IMG/VR virus record: IMGVR_UViG_3300024521_000002
Location: 1-33,193 of that record
DNA from: a virus
Length of the DNA: 33,193 nt
Direction: 5' to 3' (one strand)
Shown here: one piece after another, positions 8,064 to 16,503 of the stretch
How the letters are laid out: the number at the start of each line of letters is the position of its first letter
How positions within the stretch are numbered: position 1 is the first letter of the stretch
Notes under the pieces: generated by a model
Database searches by the model: none
The model's input: only the letters and a program-made list of their open reading frames with translations
What the model was told of the DNA's origin: nothing
Translations under genes and position numbers: made by a program

Positions 8064-8072
8064 TGATATAAT
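8064..8072 (+). promoter_or_regulatory. Extended -10 promoter candidate for ejection genes
   Basis: TGATATAAT at 8064-8072 is a perfect TGn-TATAAT extended -10, 27 bases before the ATG at 8099 in the only gap of this operon. No good -35 box lies upstream, which extended -10 promoters tolerate. Confidence 0.4.
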
Positions 8073-8098
8073 AAACAAAACAAAGAGAGGGTAGTACA

Positions 8099-8917
8099 AT
8101 GGGACTTTTTGACTTTACTAAGAACTTTAGAACGGGACGTACAGCGGCAGGGAAAGCGGCTGATGCGGCATCGGCTCAAGCTACTGACTTGGGTAACCAG
8201 ACGTTAAACGAACAACAGGCGTTAAAAAAACAGATAGGCGGAATATATCAGCCTATGATGGATGCTGGTGGGTCTGCTTTCAATGATTTGTCTGGATATT
8301 ATGCCGGCGATCAACAACCCATATTAAATCAAGCTATGTCATCCCCGTACATGAGTCAGTTAATTGACACTGGCGAACAGGCTATTGCTAGAAACGCACA
8401 AGCAACCGGCGGCTTTAGGTCTGGTTCGACTAAAGAAAACTTAGCGGGTAATAGTCAAAATGTATTGATGAGTCTTGTTAACCAAGTATTACAAGGCAAG
8501 CAAGGTATCGCTAATGCAGGCATGGGCGCTACTGACGCTTATGGAAATGCTATGCAGAATATACAAGCAGGCGTTGGTGCTACTCGCGGAAACATTGCTA
8601 ATATTGATATCGCTAATGCGGCACAAAAAACAAATACAGCGGCAGGAATGACCAATATGTACGGGAGCATTATCGGTGGTGCGGCTTCTGGTGGTGCGGC
8701 TGCATTAATGAGTGATGCTAGGCTCAAGAAGAATGTAGTTAAAGTTGATGAAAAGCACGACCTCCCTTGGTACACATGGGACTGGAACGAACTTGCCGAG
8801 GATATAGGTTTAACTGGTGTTAGTGAGGGTCATATAGCACAAGAAGTGCAAGAGGTTCGCCCTGATTTAGTTACAACTAAAAACGGTTACTTAGCAATTA
8901 ATTACGGAGGTTTTTAG
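8099..8917 (+). CDS. Ejection-type internal virion protein with C-terminal S74-like chaperone
   Basis: Residues 1-195 match a common podovirus virion type: MGLFDF start, Ala/Gln-rich helices, then ATGGFRSGSTKENLA and repeated NAG/GATxxYGNA segments, ending in a Gly/Ala-rich hydrophobic stretch (IIGGAASGGAAAL). This gene occupies the P22 gp7 position. Residues about 205-272 begin SDARLKKNV and end LAINYGGF, the pattern of the peptidase S74 intramolecular chaperone. Ser205 and Lys210 have the five-residue spacing of the self-cleaving Ser-Lys pair in that family. At about 68 residues the domain is short. Start ATG 8099 is preceded by AGAGAGGG. The following gene starts two bases after the stop. 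Confidence 0.75.
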   Translation: MGLFDFTKNFRTGRTAAGKAADAASAQATDLGNQTLNEQQALKKQIGGIYQPMMDAGGSAFNDLSGYYAGDQQPILNQAMSSPYMSQLIDTGEQAIARNAQATGGFRSGSTKENLAGNSQNVLMSLVNQVLQGKQGIANAGMGATDAYGNAMQNIQAGVGATRGNIANIDIANAAQKTNTAAGMTNMYGSIIGGAASGGAAALMSDARLKKNVVKVDEKHDLPWYTWDWNELAEDIGLTGVSEGHIAQEVQEVRPDLVTTKNGYLAINYGGF

Positions 8918-8918
8918 T

Positions 8919-10292
8919 ATGACTGGTTTTAAAGTTAATATGTCCCCATTGGTAAACAGCTCTATAAATATGGGCAATGCTTACCGAGGAATTGGGCAAC
9001 AATTAGGGGGTGCAATTCAAAACGCGGGGGAGATGTACGCGCAAAAGCAACAGCAAGAGCAAGACCTATTACTTCAACAGCAATCTCAACAACAGCAACA
9101 AGGCGCACAGGCGGCACTTAATGACTTGTCATCAAGAGCTATGCAGGGTGATCCTGAAGCTTTCCAGCAATTAATGACACAAAGCCCACAAGATGCTCAA
9201 AAGGTCGCTCAGTATTTACAGCAACAGCAACAGGGGCAGAATGCACAGGATGATAGATTCACATCTAAAATGGCACAGGAAACAGCAGGATTTGTTGAGC
9301 AACTGCACCTCGCGCCAGTGGAGCAACAAGAGGCGATGTTTAACGCCGCCGTTGGTGATGACCGTTATGATATTGATGAAGAAGATCGCGCACACTTCAT
9401 GGACCCGAACGCTAGAAAGGCTTTGGTTTCACAGGTGAAGGGTGAGGATTATTCCAATACATTCTTTGGTGGTGGTGAAAATGACTTTGATGTTCAATCG
9501 TCAAAAATACTAGAGGACGGTTCTATTGTTGCAATTTCTAACGCTGGAGTTAGACAGGTTACCTCGCCAACAGGGGAGATAATAACAGGGGAAGCCGCAA
9601 AAGAAGCGGTTAAGAACTCTAACAAGCTATCACATCAAAGAAAGGTTGAGCTTAAAAGATTAGACCAAACAATTAAAAAATCACAACTTGATGATAGCTT
9701 ACTTAATGACCAGCAAAAAGGCATACAAAGAAGCAACATACAAAGATTATCTACCTTGTCAAATACATCATCAGGTAGAGAGTCTGCAATTAAGAAAGCA
9801 ACAAAATTTAAAGGCGCACTATCAAGCGGTGAGGCGCTATCTGGCGCAGGAAGAAAGGCGGCAACTTATGTCCCTGGTGTATTTACTAGCCAAGGGCAGT
9901 TCGATGAAGAGTTTAATGCTTTCTCTGAAGTGGCGGCAAGACAACAACTTAAAGCTTCTGGCGAGACTAGGCCGACGGATGCTGATGTTCAAGGTATGAA
10001 GCAAGCTATGTTCGGCATAGGAAGGGATGAAAAGGTAAACGTCCAACTTCTTGAGGATTTTATTGCTGACCAAATAAAACAAAATGAAGAGTTAGATCAA
10101 CTTATAGGTGCTGGACACTCTGGTGATTTAAGTAACTTTACTTATTTGCCGGGTGTTGACGATCAACCTAAAAGCAATGACGAAACAAGGGCGGCAGTAA
10201 ACCAAGACAACCAAGCTTTACAATGGGCACAAGCAAACCATAACGACCCTCGTGCGGCTCAAATAATGCAGAAGTTACAAGGAAATCAATAA
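8919..10292 (+). CDS. DNA ejection protein, P22 gp20-like
   Basis: This 457-residue protein has a very Gln-rich N-terminal third (runs of Q around residues 44-62 and 97-108) and a helical remainder containing FKGALSSGEALSGAGRKAA and GETRPTDADVQGMKQAMFGI, a block typical of gp20-type DNA transfer proteins. P22 gp20 is about 471 residues. It rides inside the head and is ejected to help form the trans-envelope channel. It lies between the other two ejection proteins in P22 order (7, 20, 16). The next ATG overlaps its TAA. Confidence 0.8.
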   Translation: MTGFKVNMSPLVNSSINMGNAYRGIGQQLGGAIQNAGEMYAQKQQQEQDLLLQQQSQQQQQGAQAALNDLSSRAMQGDPEAFQQLMTQSPQDAQKVAQYLQQQQQGQNAQDDRFTSKMAQETAGFVEQLHLAPVEQQEAMFNAAVGDDRYDIDEEDRAHFMDPNARKALVSQVKGEDYSNTFFGGGENDFDVQSSKILEDGSIVAISNAGVRQVTSPTGEIITGEAAKEAVKNSNKLSHQRKVELKRLDQTIKKSQLDDSLLNDQQKGIQRSNIQRLSTLSNTSSGRESAIKKATKFKGALSSGEALSGAGRKAATYVPGVFTSQGQFDEEFNAFSEVAARQQLKASGETRPTDADVQGMKQAMFGIGRDEKVNVQLLEDFIADQIKQNEELDQLIGAGHSGDLSNFTYLPGVDDQPKSNDETRAAVNQDNQALQWAQANHNDPRAAQIMQKLQGNQ

Positions 10293-12367
10293 TGGCTGAA
10301 TTTAATCCAGATAGTTATTTGAACAACGCTTTAGCTGATGAGCCGTTTAACCCTGATTCATACTTAAGCACTAGCGCTGTGCAGACATCTCCTACGCAAG
10401 GGTTGGATATGTCTGACGTTCCTCGCGGAGATAACTACACACCTACAGCAGAAGAAGCCGCATGGGATGCCGAGTTAAAAGCAAAGCGAGAGGCTAAACG
10501 TAACCGTAGCTTTGGTGATATTGCTGAAGGAGTGGGAGAGGCGGCTTTAACTATCGGTACTGGTGCAACTACTGGCGCTTTGGGCTTCTTAGGTGGCTCA
10601 ATAGAGGCCGCAATAGGTAAATTAACCGGTGGATTAACTGAAAAAGAGGCTATTAAGCTAGTTCAAGAACGCTCTGGTGGGATGACTAACATGCCTGAAA
10701 GCGAAGCGGGTCAAGAGTATGTGAAATGGATAGGTGATAAACTTGGTGCCTTGCCCCCTGTGCTTGGAACTCCTGCCGCAACGGGTTTAAAGGGTGTTGG
10801 TCGCGTAACCCCCACAAGTAGAGTGGCTGAGGCCGCCGACCTAAAGTCATTTGTATCACAAGGATTTGAGCCAAAACAATTTAAGTGGAGTAAGACGTTT
10901 AGTGGCGCACAAAAGAAAGAGCAATTAAACAAGGCGCTATCCTCTGGTGACAAAGAAAGCTTGTCTGCCATGATTGATGCTGACCCAGAATTCTTTAAGG
11001 CAATGAAGGAGCTAGACGTTAAAGAAAAAGGACTACCATCAGCATCAAGCAAGAATAGGCAGTACCAAGAAACCGAGCAAGCGCTTAAGAAAATACCCGG
11101 TTCAGACTTATCCAAGAAAGAGTTTGATCAAGTGTCTGAGTTACAAAAAATATCTGACGACTTAATAACTGAGTTTGGCGGCACAACGGATAAATCAGCA
11201 CTATCTATGGATCTACTTAGGGATTCGGACAAAGCTATTGACAACTTAAGCGTAGCAACGGAAGCCGCCTATACCAATATTGGTGACAACATACCAAAGC
11301 AAACACTTTCAACAATGGATAGTATTGGTGGTTACGTTAAAACTGAGCTAGAAAACCTCGGTGGTGATAAGTCACAGCTTAGCTCACTGGAAAAAAGATT
11401 GCTGGCAATGTCTGAAAATGGCGCGACATATCACGCGATAGATAAAATACGCAAAGAAGTAGGCAACACACTAGGTAAGAAAAGCATGAAATATGCTGAT
11501 GAAGATACCGGTGCGCTTAATCGTATATACGCAAAACTTACTGACGATCAAGAAGTGGTTGCTAACGAGTTCGGCATGGGGGACGCATGGGCAGGAGCTA
11601 AAGATTTAGTTATTATGCGCAAAGAGCTGGAAGATAACTCTATTAAAATGTTTGGCAAAAACTTATCTGAAGCGTTCATGCCTAAAATGGGGTTGGCTAT
11701 GAAAAAACTAACTGACGGAGATTACAAAAAATTTAATGAGCTAATGGAGTCAGTGCCAGCAAACAAAAAGGAAGAGGTAATCGTTTCGGCACTTAATGAC
11801 GTTTTTACTATGGGCAGTAGAAAGGAGAAGCAATTAAATATTGCCGGCTATGCTGACTGGATGAACGGATTAAATAAAAAACCAAGACTTAAAAAAGAAA
11901 TATATAACCAGCTACCAAAAGGGTTAGGAAAAAAACTTGACGCTATGGGCAAGGTAACAAACGGAATAAGAAACGCACAATCGGCCGCCCCTGTTGGTGG
12001 TCAAGTAATGGCTAGCTCTAAAGTATTAGACAAGGTTGTTAATGGCGTAGCTAGTAGGTTTTTAACGCGGCTTCCAGGTGTTATAGGGGATTTAGCAACC
12101 GTTGGCCTAGATAAAAGCAAAAGTAAAAATATAGATGCCGCCATGGCTGTTCTTGGTGATCCTGATTTTGTTGCTAATATTAGCGCACTAGCAAAAGGGC
12201 AGGCTAAAAAGGCGGCGATGTTAGAGAAAAGATTGATGAACAAGAAAACGTTTAAACACTTTGCTTCAACTCTTTCACCAAAAGAAGCTAAAGCAATAGG
12301 TGTTCTTGGCCTAACGTCATGGCTTGCTAGGTCAGACGAAAAGCAGGACGATACCAGCGCCCCATAA
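10292..12367 (+). CDS. DNA ejection protein, P22 gp16-like
   Basis: The 691-residue protein opens with two copies of FNPDSYL (residues 4-10 and 19-25), similar to the repeated FDPDxYL openings of gp16-type ejection proteins. A Gly/Ala-rich hydrophobic segment at about residues 75-110 (LTIGTGATTGALGFLGGSIEAAI) could insert in membranes. The rest is long charged helices. I see no clear lysozyme or transglycosylase active site. In P22, gp16 (609 residues) is needed for DNA entry. It is the last gene of the ejection block, followed by a non-coding leader for the tailspike. Confidence 0.75.
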   Translation: MAEFNPDSYLNNALADEPFNPDSYLSTSAVQTSPTQGLDMSDVPRGDNYTPTAEEAAWDAELKAKREAKRNRSFGDIAEGVGEAALTIGTGATTGALGFLGGSIEAAIGKLTGGLTEKEAIKLVQERSGGMTNMPESEAGQEYVKWIGDKLGALPPVLGTPAATGLKGVGRVTPTSRVAEAADLKSFVSQGFEPKQFKWSKTFSGAQKKEQLNKALSSGDKESLSAMIDADPEFFKAMKELDVKEKGLPSASSKNRQYQETEQALKKIPGSDLSKKEFDQVSELQKISDDLITEFGGTTDKSALSMDLLRDSDKAIDNLSVATEAAYTNIGDNIPKQTLSTMDSIGGYVKTELENLGGDKSQLSSLEKRLLAMSENGATYHAIDKIRKEVGNTLGKKSMKYADEDTGALNRIYAKLTDDQEVVANEFGMGDAWAGAKDLVIMRKELEDNSIKMFGKNLSEAFMPKMGLAMKKLTDGDYKKFNELMESVPANKKEEVIVSALNDVFTMGSRKEKQLNIAGYADWMNGLNKKPRLKKEIYNQLPKGLGKKLDAMGKVTNGIRNAQSAAPVGGQVMASSKVLDKVVNGVASRFLTRLPGVIGDLATVGLDKSKSKNIDAAMAVLGDPDFVANISALAKGQAKKAAMLEKRLMNKKTFKHFASTLSPKEAKAIGVLGLTSWLARSDEKQDDTSAP

Positions 12368-12374
12368 TAAATCA

Positions 12375-12410
12375 CGCAATGATTTTTGACTGTCACCGAT
12401 TATCATTGCG
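12375..12410. promoter_or_regulatory. 9-bp perfect inverted repeat upstream of the tailspike gene
   Basis: CGCAATGAT (12375-12383) and ATCATTGCG (12402-12410) form a perfect dyad with an 18-base loop and no T run after it, so it is more operator-like than terminator-like. It overlaps the -35 region of the promoter candidate that follows. Confidence 0.45.
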
Positions 12411-12427
12411 ACTACTATGGTTATAAT
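12400..12427 (+). promoter_or_regulatory. Candidate tailspike promoter
   Basis: TTATCA at 12400-12405, a 16-base spacer and TATAAT at 12422-12427 lie in the 161-base gap before the tailspike. The -35 box lies within the right arm of the inverted repeat at 12402-12410, so a bound protein would block it. Confidence 0.4.
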
Positions 12428-12528
12428 TCCAAACATAAAAACCCTTGATTAAAATAGTATAAACAGAGTTTAGCAATAAACGTTAAATAAACCAAAACAC
12501 CATAAACTAAATCAAAAAGGTGAATACA

Positions 12529-14553
12529 ATGAGCATAATTAACTTCCCAATACTTTACGTCCCAGACCCGCTAAAAGGCCGTCCGTTATTTTCTGGTCAA
12601 ATATTTGTAGGCGAACCGGATACCGACCCAGAGATCATCATCAACCAAAAGCAATTAAACATCGTGCAAGAAGATGGGACGATTGTGGCCGTTCCTCAGC
12701 CGTTTATATTAAGCGCTGGCGGTGTGCCTATTTACAACGGGTCAACCGTTCGCCTTGATGTTGATGGAAATTACTCGTTAAAAATACTTGATAGACTAGG
12801 CGCACAAACCTATTACATTGATAATGTGTATGAAGGGGAGCCGGTGCTTGTTGGGGACTTACCTGCGCTAGTTGATCCGATAGTTGAAGACCTATTAATA
12901 AACGACCTATCACAAGCTTATGAGTTTGCAACGGTGGCGTTAATGAAGGCTAGTCTGGTTGTATTTCCTGCTGGCAAGACTATCTCTTGGGGATATTACG
13001 CCTCTGGTGATGATGGCTCTAACTCAGGGGTAGTTAAATCGGGCGCTCATACTGAGGATTTAGGTTCAATCTTTACACTTGCTGATGGTCAGTACGTAGA
13101 AGCGAGAGATTCTGGTTCTAGGGTTCCTGAGCAATGGGGCGTCGTCGGTAATGACGGACTTGCTGGCGTTAACAACAAAACTAGATGGGACGCTATGGCG
13201 TTGTTTATAGCGACCAATGGCGGCGCGGTGTCTTTAAGTGCTAAAGGTTATTATTTCACTGGTGAGATAGACCCGACGGTTAATGGGCAGACCAACGGTA
13301 TAAAATGGGTAGGACCAGGCTCTTTAGGTTGCGAGCTTATATTTTCATCTTATGTAAGTGGGCAGGTTTCAGGTATAGAGCTAGGGCTTAACGCCTCTAA
13401 CGTTCATTTTGAAGGGTTCACGGTTAGGGGTGCGGGTAGCGGTGTGTTAAATGACGCATCAGCTACTTTGAATGGCCTGAATGATATAGCAACAAGTAAC
13501 TCTCCCGGATTTTACGCTAAAGATGTCGCATTTAGGGACTGGTCTGGTGATGGTGGGGTTCTTAATAGATGGTTTCAACAAAGATGGATTGGTTGTTATG
13601 GTCGTGACAATGGGGGTTGGGGTATTGTTAGTGATGGGGACCAGGCGCCATACTTCTCCTCTGGTGGTGGTCAGTTCTTTAGAGAGAATGGCACAGGCGG
13701 CCTTTGGATTAAAAAAGGCGACGCATTCGTCCAAGACTTCAATGGAGAGAATGAGGACATAGCCATTAAACTAGGGGTGGATTCAGATAAGCGTGCAACA
13801 TTGACAATGATAGGTGGAAACCTTGAAAGGCTTAATGTAAATGCTACAGGGATATATGTATCAGAGTTTTCACAGATTTTAGACATAAAAGGAGGGACGG
13901 TACAAGGGACAGAGACAGCGGCTAGTACCTCTCTATATGCTTTATATTTTGAAAAGTTAAACGGTTATAATAAATTAGAAGATTTTACCCCTACATGGTT
14001 TTCAGGAAGTAACGGTGATGGTTTTGCTAATTCGATATACATAGCAGCGGCAGAATCAAGCGCAGTGCTTGAAATAACAGTATCAAGAGATAACCCCGTA
14101 CCAGTGGCAGCTGGAACTATCCCTTATGTAACAGGGCCTAGTGCAGATAAAGCAAAATGTGTTAGGGCGAATGAATTTTGTGATGACCCTATAGAGGCAC
14201 TTGCTGGTGTTAAAAGCTCTAAAGCCGATAGAGATATTGAGGTTTTCTGGACTCAATCTATCGACGGTTCCACCATAGATCTAAGAACTACACCCGCTGA
14301 TATTGTGCCTATTTACATTGTAAATTGTGATGGGGGTGCTGTAACCCTTCAGCTACCAGATGGGGCAGACGCATCAACAGACAACATGAACTTTAAGATT
14401 ATGAAGATAGATAATGCATTTAACTTAACGCTTGATACGCTGGGTACGCAAAAAGTGAACGGAGTAGATAACCCTGTACTAACTACGCAATATGAACTAT
14501 ATGAGATATTCAAACCAAGTCTAGGCACTAACTTTTTTAACTTGAATGTATAG
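12529..14553 (+). CDS. Tailspike with P22-type head-binding domain
   Basis: Residues 1 to about 106 are a clear P22 tailspike head-binding domain (INFPILYVPDPLKGRPLFSG, GQIFVGEPDTDPE, SAGGVPIYNGSTVRLDVDGN, then YYIDNVYEG). The remaining 570 residues are Gly/Asn/Ser-rich with periodic short strands, consistent with a right-handed beta-helix that binds or cleaves surface polysaccharide. Total length is 674, compared with 667 in P22. ATG 12529 is chosen over GTG 12520 because AAAGGTG at 12514-12520 is the ribosome-binding site. The only conserved part expected between hosts is the head-binding domain; the receptor enzyme activity cannot be read here. Confidence 0.9.
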   Translation: MSIINFPILYVPDPLKGRPLFSGQIFVGEPDTDPEIIINQKQLNIVQEDGTIVAVPQPFILSAGGVPIYNGSTVRLDVDGNYSLKILDRLGAQTYYIDNVYEGEPVLVGDLPALVDPIVEDLLINDLSQAYEFATVALMKASLVVFPAGKTISWGYYASGDDGSNSGVVKSGAHTEDLGSIFTLADGQYVEARDSGSRVPEQWGVVGNDGLAGVNNKTRWDAMALFIATNGGAVSLSAKGYYFTGEIDPTVNGQTNGIKWVGPGSLGCELIFSSYVSGQVSGIELGLNASNVHFEGFTVRGAGSGVLNDASATLNGLNDIATSNSPGFYAKDVAFRDWSGDGGVLNRWFQQRWIGCYGRDNGGWGIVSDGDQAPYFSSGGGQFFRENGTGGLWIKKGDAFVQDFNGENEDIAIKLGVDSDKRATLTMIGGNLERLNVNATGIYVSEFSQILDIKGGTVQGTETAASTSLYALYFEKLNGYNKLEDFTPTWFSGSNGDGFANSIYIAAAESSAVLEITVSRDNPVPVAAGTIPYVTGPSADKAKCVRANEFCDDPIEALAGVKSSKADRDIEVFWTQSIDGSTIDLRTTPADIVPIYIVNCDGGAVTLQLPDGADASTDNMNFKIMKIDNAFNLTLDTLGTQKVNGVDNPVLTTQYELYEIFKPSLGTNFFNLNV

Positions 14554-14558
14554 ATAAT

Positions 14559-14584
14559 AAAAAGGGCTTGACGGCCCTTTTTTT
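14559..14584 (+). terminator. Rho-independent terminator at the end of the structural block
   Basis: AAAAAGGGC pairs with GCCCTTTTT around a six-base loop, followed by further T. The A-rich 5' side means it may also act on leftward transcripts converging from the minus-strand operon. Confidence 0.85.
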
Positions 14585-14587
14585 AAA

Positions 14588-14665
14588 TCAACAATATGGC
14601 AATGGTATCTCTGAATTACACTCGCATTCAAAACAGTACTCAACATACCATGCTGGATAATTCAT
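14588..14665 (-). CDS. 25-aa Cys-rich peptide, last gene of the leftward operon
   Basis: ATG at 14665 lies just past the ninG stop (TAAAATG). The peptide MNYPAWYVEYCFECEC has a CxxCxC cluster with a further Cys at its end, so it may bind zinc. It ends next to the convergent terminator. Very short; supported by spacing only. Confidence 0.35.
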   Translation of the reverse strand: MNYPAWYVEYCFECECNSEIPLPYC

Positions 14666-14666
14666 T

Positions 14667-15245
14667 TTATACCCCGTTATTTAGTTTAATTATTTTATCT
14701 TTAAAATACGCCTCAATATCTCGATAATCATCAGCGGTAAGTTTTATCTTATTGCTCCTGTTGTCATCGAGGTATTTAACTCTTTCAGCGCCTATTCGCT
14801 CAATTAAGTTTCTCCTGTAAAAGCCAGAGTCACCACCTTTAAACGTATTGCATGATTCTTTTTGCCCGTGAATATTATCCTCATTAAATCGTATAAATGA
14901 AAAGTTGCCTGACTCCCAAAAATGACCAGCATGGAACGAATCACCCAAAGGCTCCCCGCAACAAATACAGGGCTTACCTTTATCCCTAATGCGAATATAT
15001 AGGTGACAGACTTCTTTAGCCGCACGTTTGCGCGTTGGCAACTTATTGGCGTTGTACTCCTTCTTTTTAACTGCGAACTCTGCATCAATCCGCTTGACCG
15101 TCTTTTTCTTTAACTCGATAGGCTTCTTTGTTGCGTAATTATATCGACAATCATTATCACAAAAGAAACCTATTGGAGCGACAATGCCCTTGTCAGCTTC
15201 CTTGTATTTTTTGCATGACGTACAGCGCCTTTTTTTATTTGCCAT
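14667..15245 (-). CDS. ninG: NinG recombination protein (Rap family)
   Basis: This 192-residue basic protein carries the NinG layout. An N-terminal zinc-binding CTSCKKY and CDNDC (residues 9-35) precedes a Lys/Arg-rich helix. The conserved core follows: PCICCGEPLGDSFHAGH, then RFNEDNIHGQKESCN, with its Cys/His set. Lambda NinG (Rap) is a structure-specific DNA nuclease that aids phage recombination. It overlaps the acyl carrier protein gene by 11 bases and belongs to the leftward early operon, together with the ninB homologue at 16912-17355. Confidence 0.9.
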   Translation of the reverse strand: MANKKRRCTSCKKYKEADKGIVAPIGFFCDNDCRYNYATKKPIELKKKTVKRIDAEFAVKKKEYNANKLPTRKRAAKEVCHLYIRIRDKGKPCICCGEPLGDSFHAGHFWESGNFSFIRFNEDNIHGQKESCNTFKGGDSGFYRRNLIERIGAERVKYLDDNRSNKIKLTADDYRDIEAYFKDKIIKLNNGV

Positions 15246-15543
15246 TTAAACGATCGTCAACTATCAACACAATTTCAGCTAATGTAAACGCCTCGTAGTT
15301 ATCGCCTAAAAATAAATCATCTTCAATTTCAATTTTAAACTGTTCTTCAATACGCATCAGAATCTCAATGGTATCTATCGAGTCGCAACCTAAATCATTT
15401 ACGAACGCCTTATTTAACGTTACTTCCTTGCTTGATAAATCCATGTGATTCTTTACGGTGCTTATTACTCTTTTTTCTGTATCGGTTAATTTATTCACCT
15501 TTAACGCCTCCAGGTTAGTGATAATCGTTTTAAATTCAGGCAT
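15235..15543 (-). CDS. Acyl carrier protein
   Basis: The 102-residue acidic protein has the ACP core: helix I, then VNDLGCDSIDTIEILMRIEE, in which Ser55 of the DSI motif is the expected 4'-phosphopantetheine attachment site, then FKIEIEDD and a final helix (TLAEIVLIVDDRL). Bacterial ACPs are about 78 residues; this one has about 20 extra at the N-terminus. ACP carries acyl chains for fatty-acid and related synthesis. No acyltransferase or ketosynthase gene is nearby, so it would have to work with host enzymes or act as a partner or decoy. It is embedded between a 42-residue ORF and ninG with overlaps on both sides, so it belongs to the phage operon. Confidence 0.9.
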   Translation of the reverse strand: MPEFKTIITNLEALKVNKLTDTEKRVISTVKNHMDLSSKEVTLNKAFVNDLGCDSIDTIEILMRIEEQFKIEIEDDLFLGDNYEAFTLAEIVLIVDDRLNGK

Positions 15544-15664
15544 TCATACTCACCAATAAAATACGAGTCAACACCGCCGCCCGAATATGTTTACCATTAA
15601 TCGCTTGATTCCATATCCAACTTTCACGCGAGTAGCTTCTGATTGTGCATCTTGTTTTATTCAT
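15536..15664 (-). CDS. 42-aa basic hypothetical protein
   Basis: ATG 15664 follows a strong ribosome-binding stretch (GGGGTGATC on the minus strand), and the frame ends at 15536, overlapping the ACP start by eight bases. The product (MNKTRCTIRSYSRESWIWNQ, then an Arg/Leu-rich tail) is basic. Its stop-start overlap suggests coupled translation with the ACP. No family recognised. Confidence 0.5.
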   Translation of the reverse strand: MNKTRCTIRSYSRESWIWNQAINGKHIRAAVLTRILLVSMNA

Positions 15665-15666
15665 GA

Positions 15667-15951
15667 TCACCCCTGCTTTTGTGTAAAATATTTAAACTCT
15701 TTTTCTAAGAATTCATCTATTTTTATACAAGTTAGTGCATGAACCGTATCGGTCTTAGATATTGAGGTTGTTACACCGTCAAGTATTCCGCACATTTTTA
15801 CCGTTTGAGCTTCCAGCTTTGCTACCTTTACCTTTTCAGTGTCAAGTAACCTTTGAAACTCCTCAAGCTGATTTACTACTGATTCTTTCGGTATAGTATC
15901 GACAAATATACCTAACCATAACTGCAAATTTTCATGTAGTGCTGTATTCAT
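15667..15951 (-). CDS. 94-aa helical hypothetical protein
   Basis: ATG 15951 is chosen over GTG 15954 because AAGGGGTGAG lies at the right distance. The product is largely helical, with a coiled-coil-like stretch (LEEFQRLLDTEKVKVAKLEA) in the middle and a charged tail. It ends two bases before the next gene. Function unknown. Confidence 0.55.
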   Translation of the reverse strand: MNTALHENLQLWLGIFVDTIPKESVVNQLEEFQRLLDTEKVKVAKLEAQTVKMCGILDGVTTSISKTDTVHALTCIKIDEFLEKEFKYFTQKQG

Positions 15952-15976
15952 CACTCACCCCTTATTAGTTTATAAA

Positions 15977-16129
15977 TTAATTTTGAGCATTTAACGCATC
16001 TAAATACCCACGCACCCATTCAACATGTTCATTTGAGCCTGCCGAGTATGGGTTATCATTGAGCTCAAAGTCAGCATAGTAGTTTTCGTCACCACGTTGA
16101 TATGGGCTACTTATGCGGTCTATCGTCAT
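15977..16129 (-). CDS. 50-aa protein resembling the Rmf/CrpP-like phage family
   Basis: The minus-strand frame begins at ATG 16129. SSPYQRGDENYY and the block DNPYSAGSNEHVEWVRGYLDA match the pattern of small phage proteins (YxxG then DNPYxxGSxxHxxWxxGY) often annotated as ribosome-modulation-factor-like. Whether it touches ribosomes is unknown. It lies in a run of small genes separated by short repeats containing ATTCAATTAAT. Confidence 0.55.
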   Translation of the reverse strand: MTIDRISSPYQRGDENYYADFELNDNPYSAGSNEHVEWVRGYLDALNAQN

Positions 16130-16152
16130 CTTCAACACTCCCATTCAATTAA

Positions 16153-16308
16153 TTACCGAAGCTCTGCGGTTGCATACCAACCAACACTAAGAACCTCATC
16201 ACAGCTATCGTTTGTGCATTCAATATCAACAGAATCACACGCATAATTTGATAAATCCTCGTTATCCAAGTCTATAACCTTGTCACATTTAGGGCATTCT
16301 ATTTGCAT
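16153..16308 (-). CDS. 51-aa zinc-ribbon protein
   Basis: Start ATG 16308 follows GAGGAAATAAA on the minus strand. The product opens MQIECPKCDK and has a second pair CTNDSC around residues 31-36, a likely four-Cys zinc ribbon, with an additional Cys at residue 24. Function unknown; small zinc ribbons are common phage early proteins. Confidence 0.6.
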   Translation of the reverse strand: MQIECPKCDKVIDLDNEDLSNYACDSVDIECTNDSCDEVLSVGWYATAELR

Positions 16309-16347
16309 TTTATTTCCTCATTCAATTAATACACACGCTATAGCTAT

Positions 16348-16503
16348 TTATTGCGTAACTCTATTTTTATCCAGAAATTCAAGCCATTTATTCAGAACGT
16401 AAAATCTATTTTGATGCCCGCCCATCCAGCCATCAGGCATTTTACCGTCAAACTTTGGCTTGATATCCTTATTGGGGCTAACTTTAATTCTAATCTTTTC
16501 CAT
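16348..16503 (-). CDS. 51-aa hypothetical protein
   Basis: ATG 16503 lies behind a very strong GGGAGGGGGG ribosome-binding run that falls within the preceding gene (14-base overlap). The product has basic strands first (KIRIKVSPNKDIKPKF), a Gly/Trp/Met turn (PDGWMGGH) and a C-terminal helix (FYVLNKWLEFLDK). No family recognised. Confidence 0.5.
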   Translation of the reverse strand: MEKIRIKVSPNKDIKPKFDGKMPDGWMGGHQNRFYVLNKWLEFLDKNRVTQ

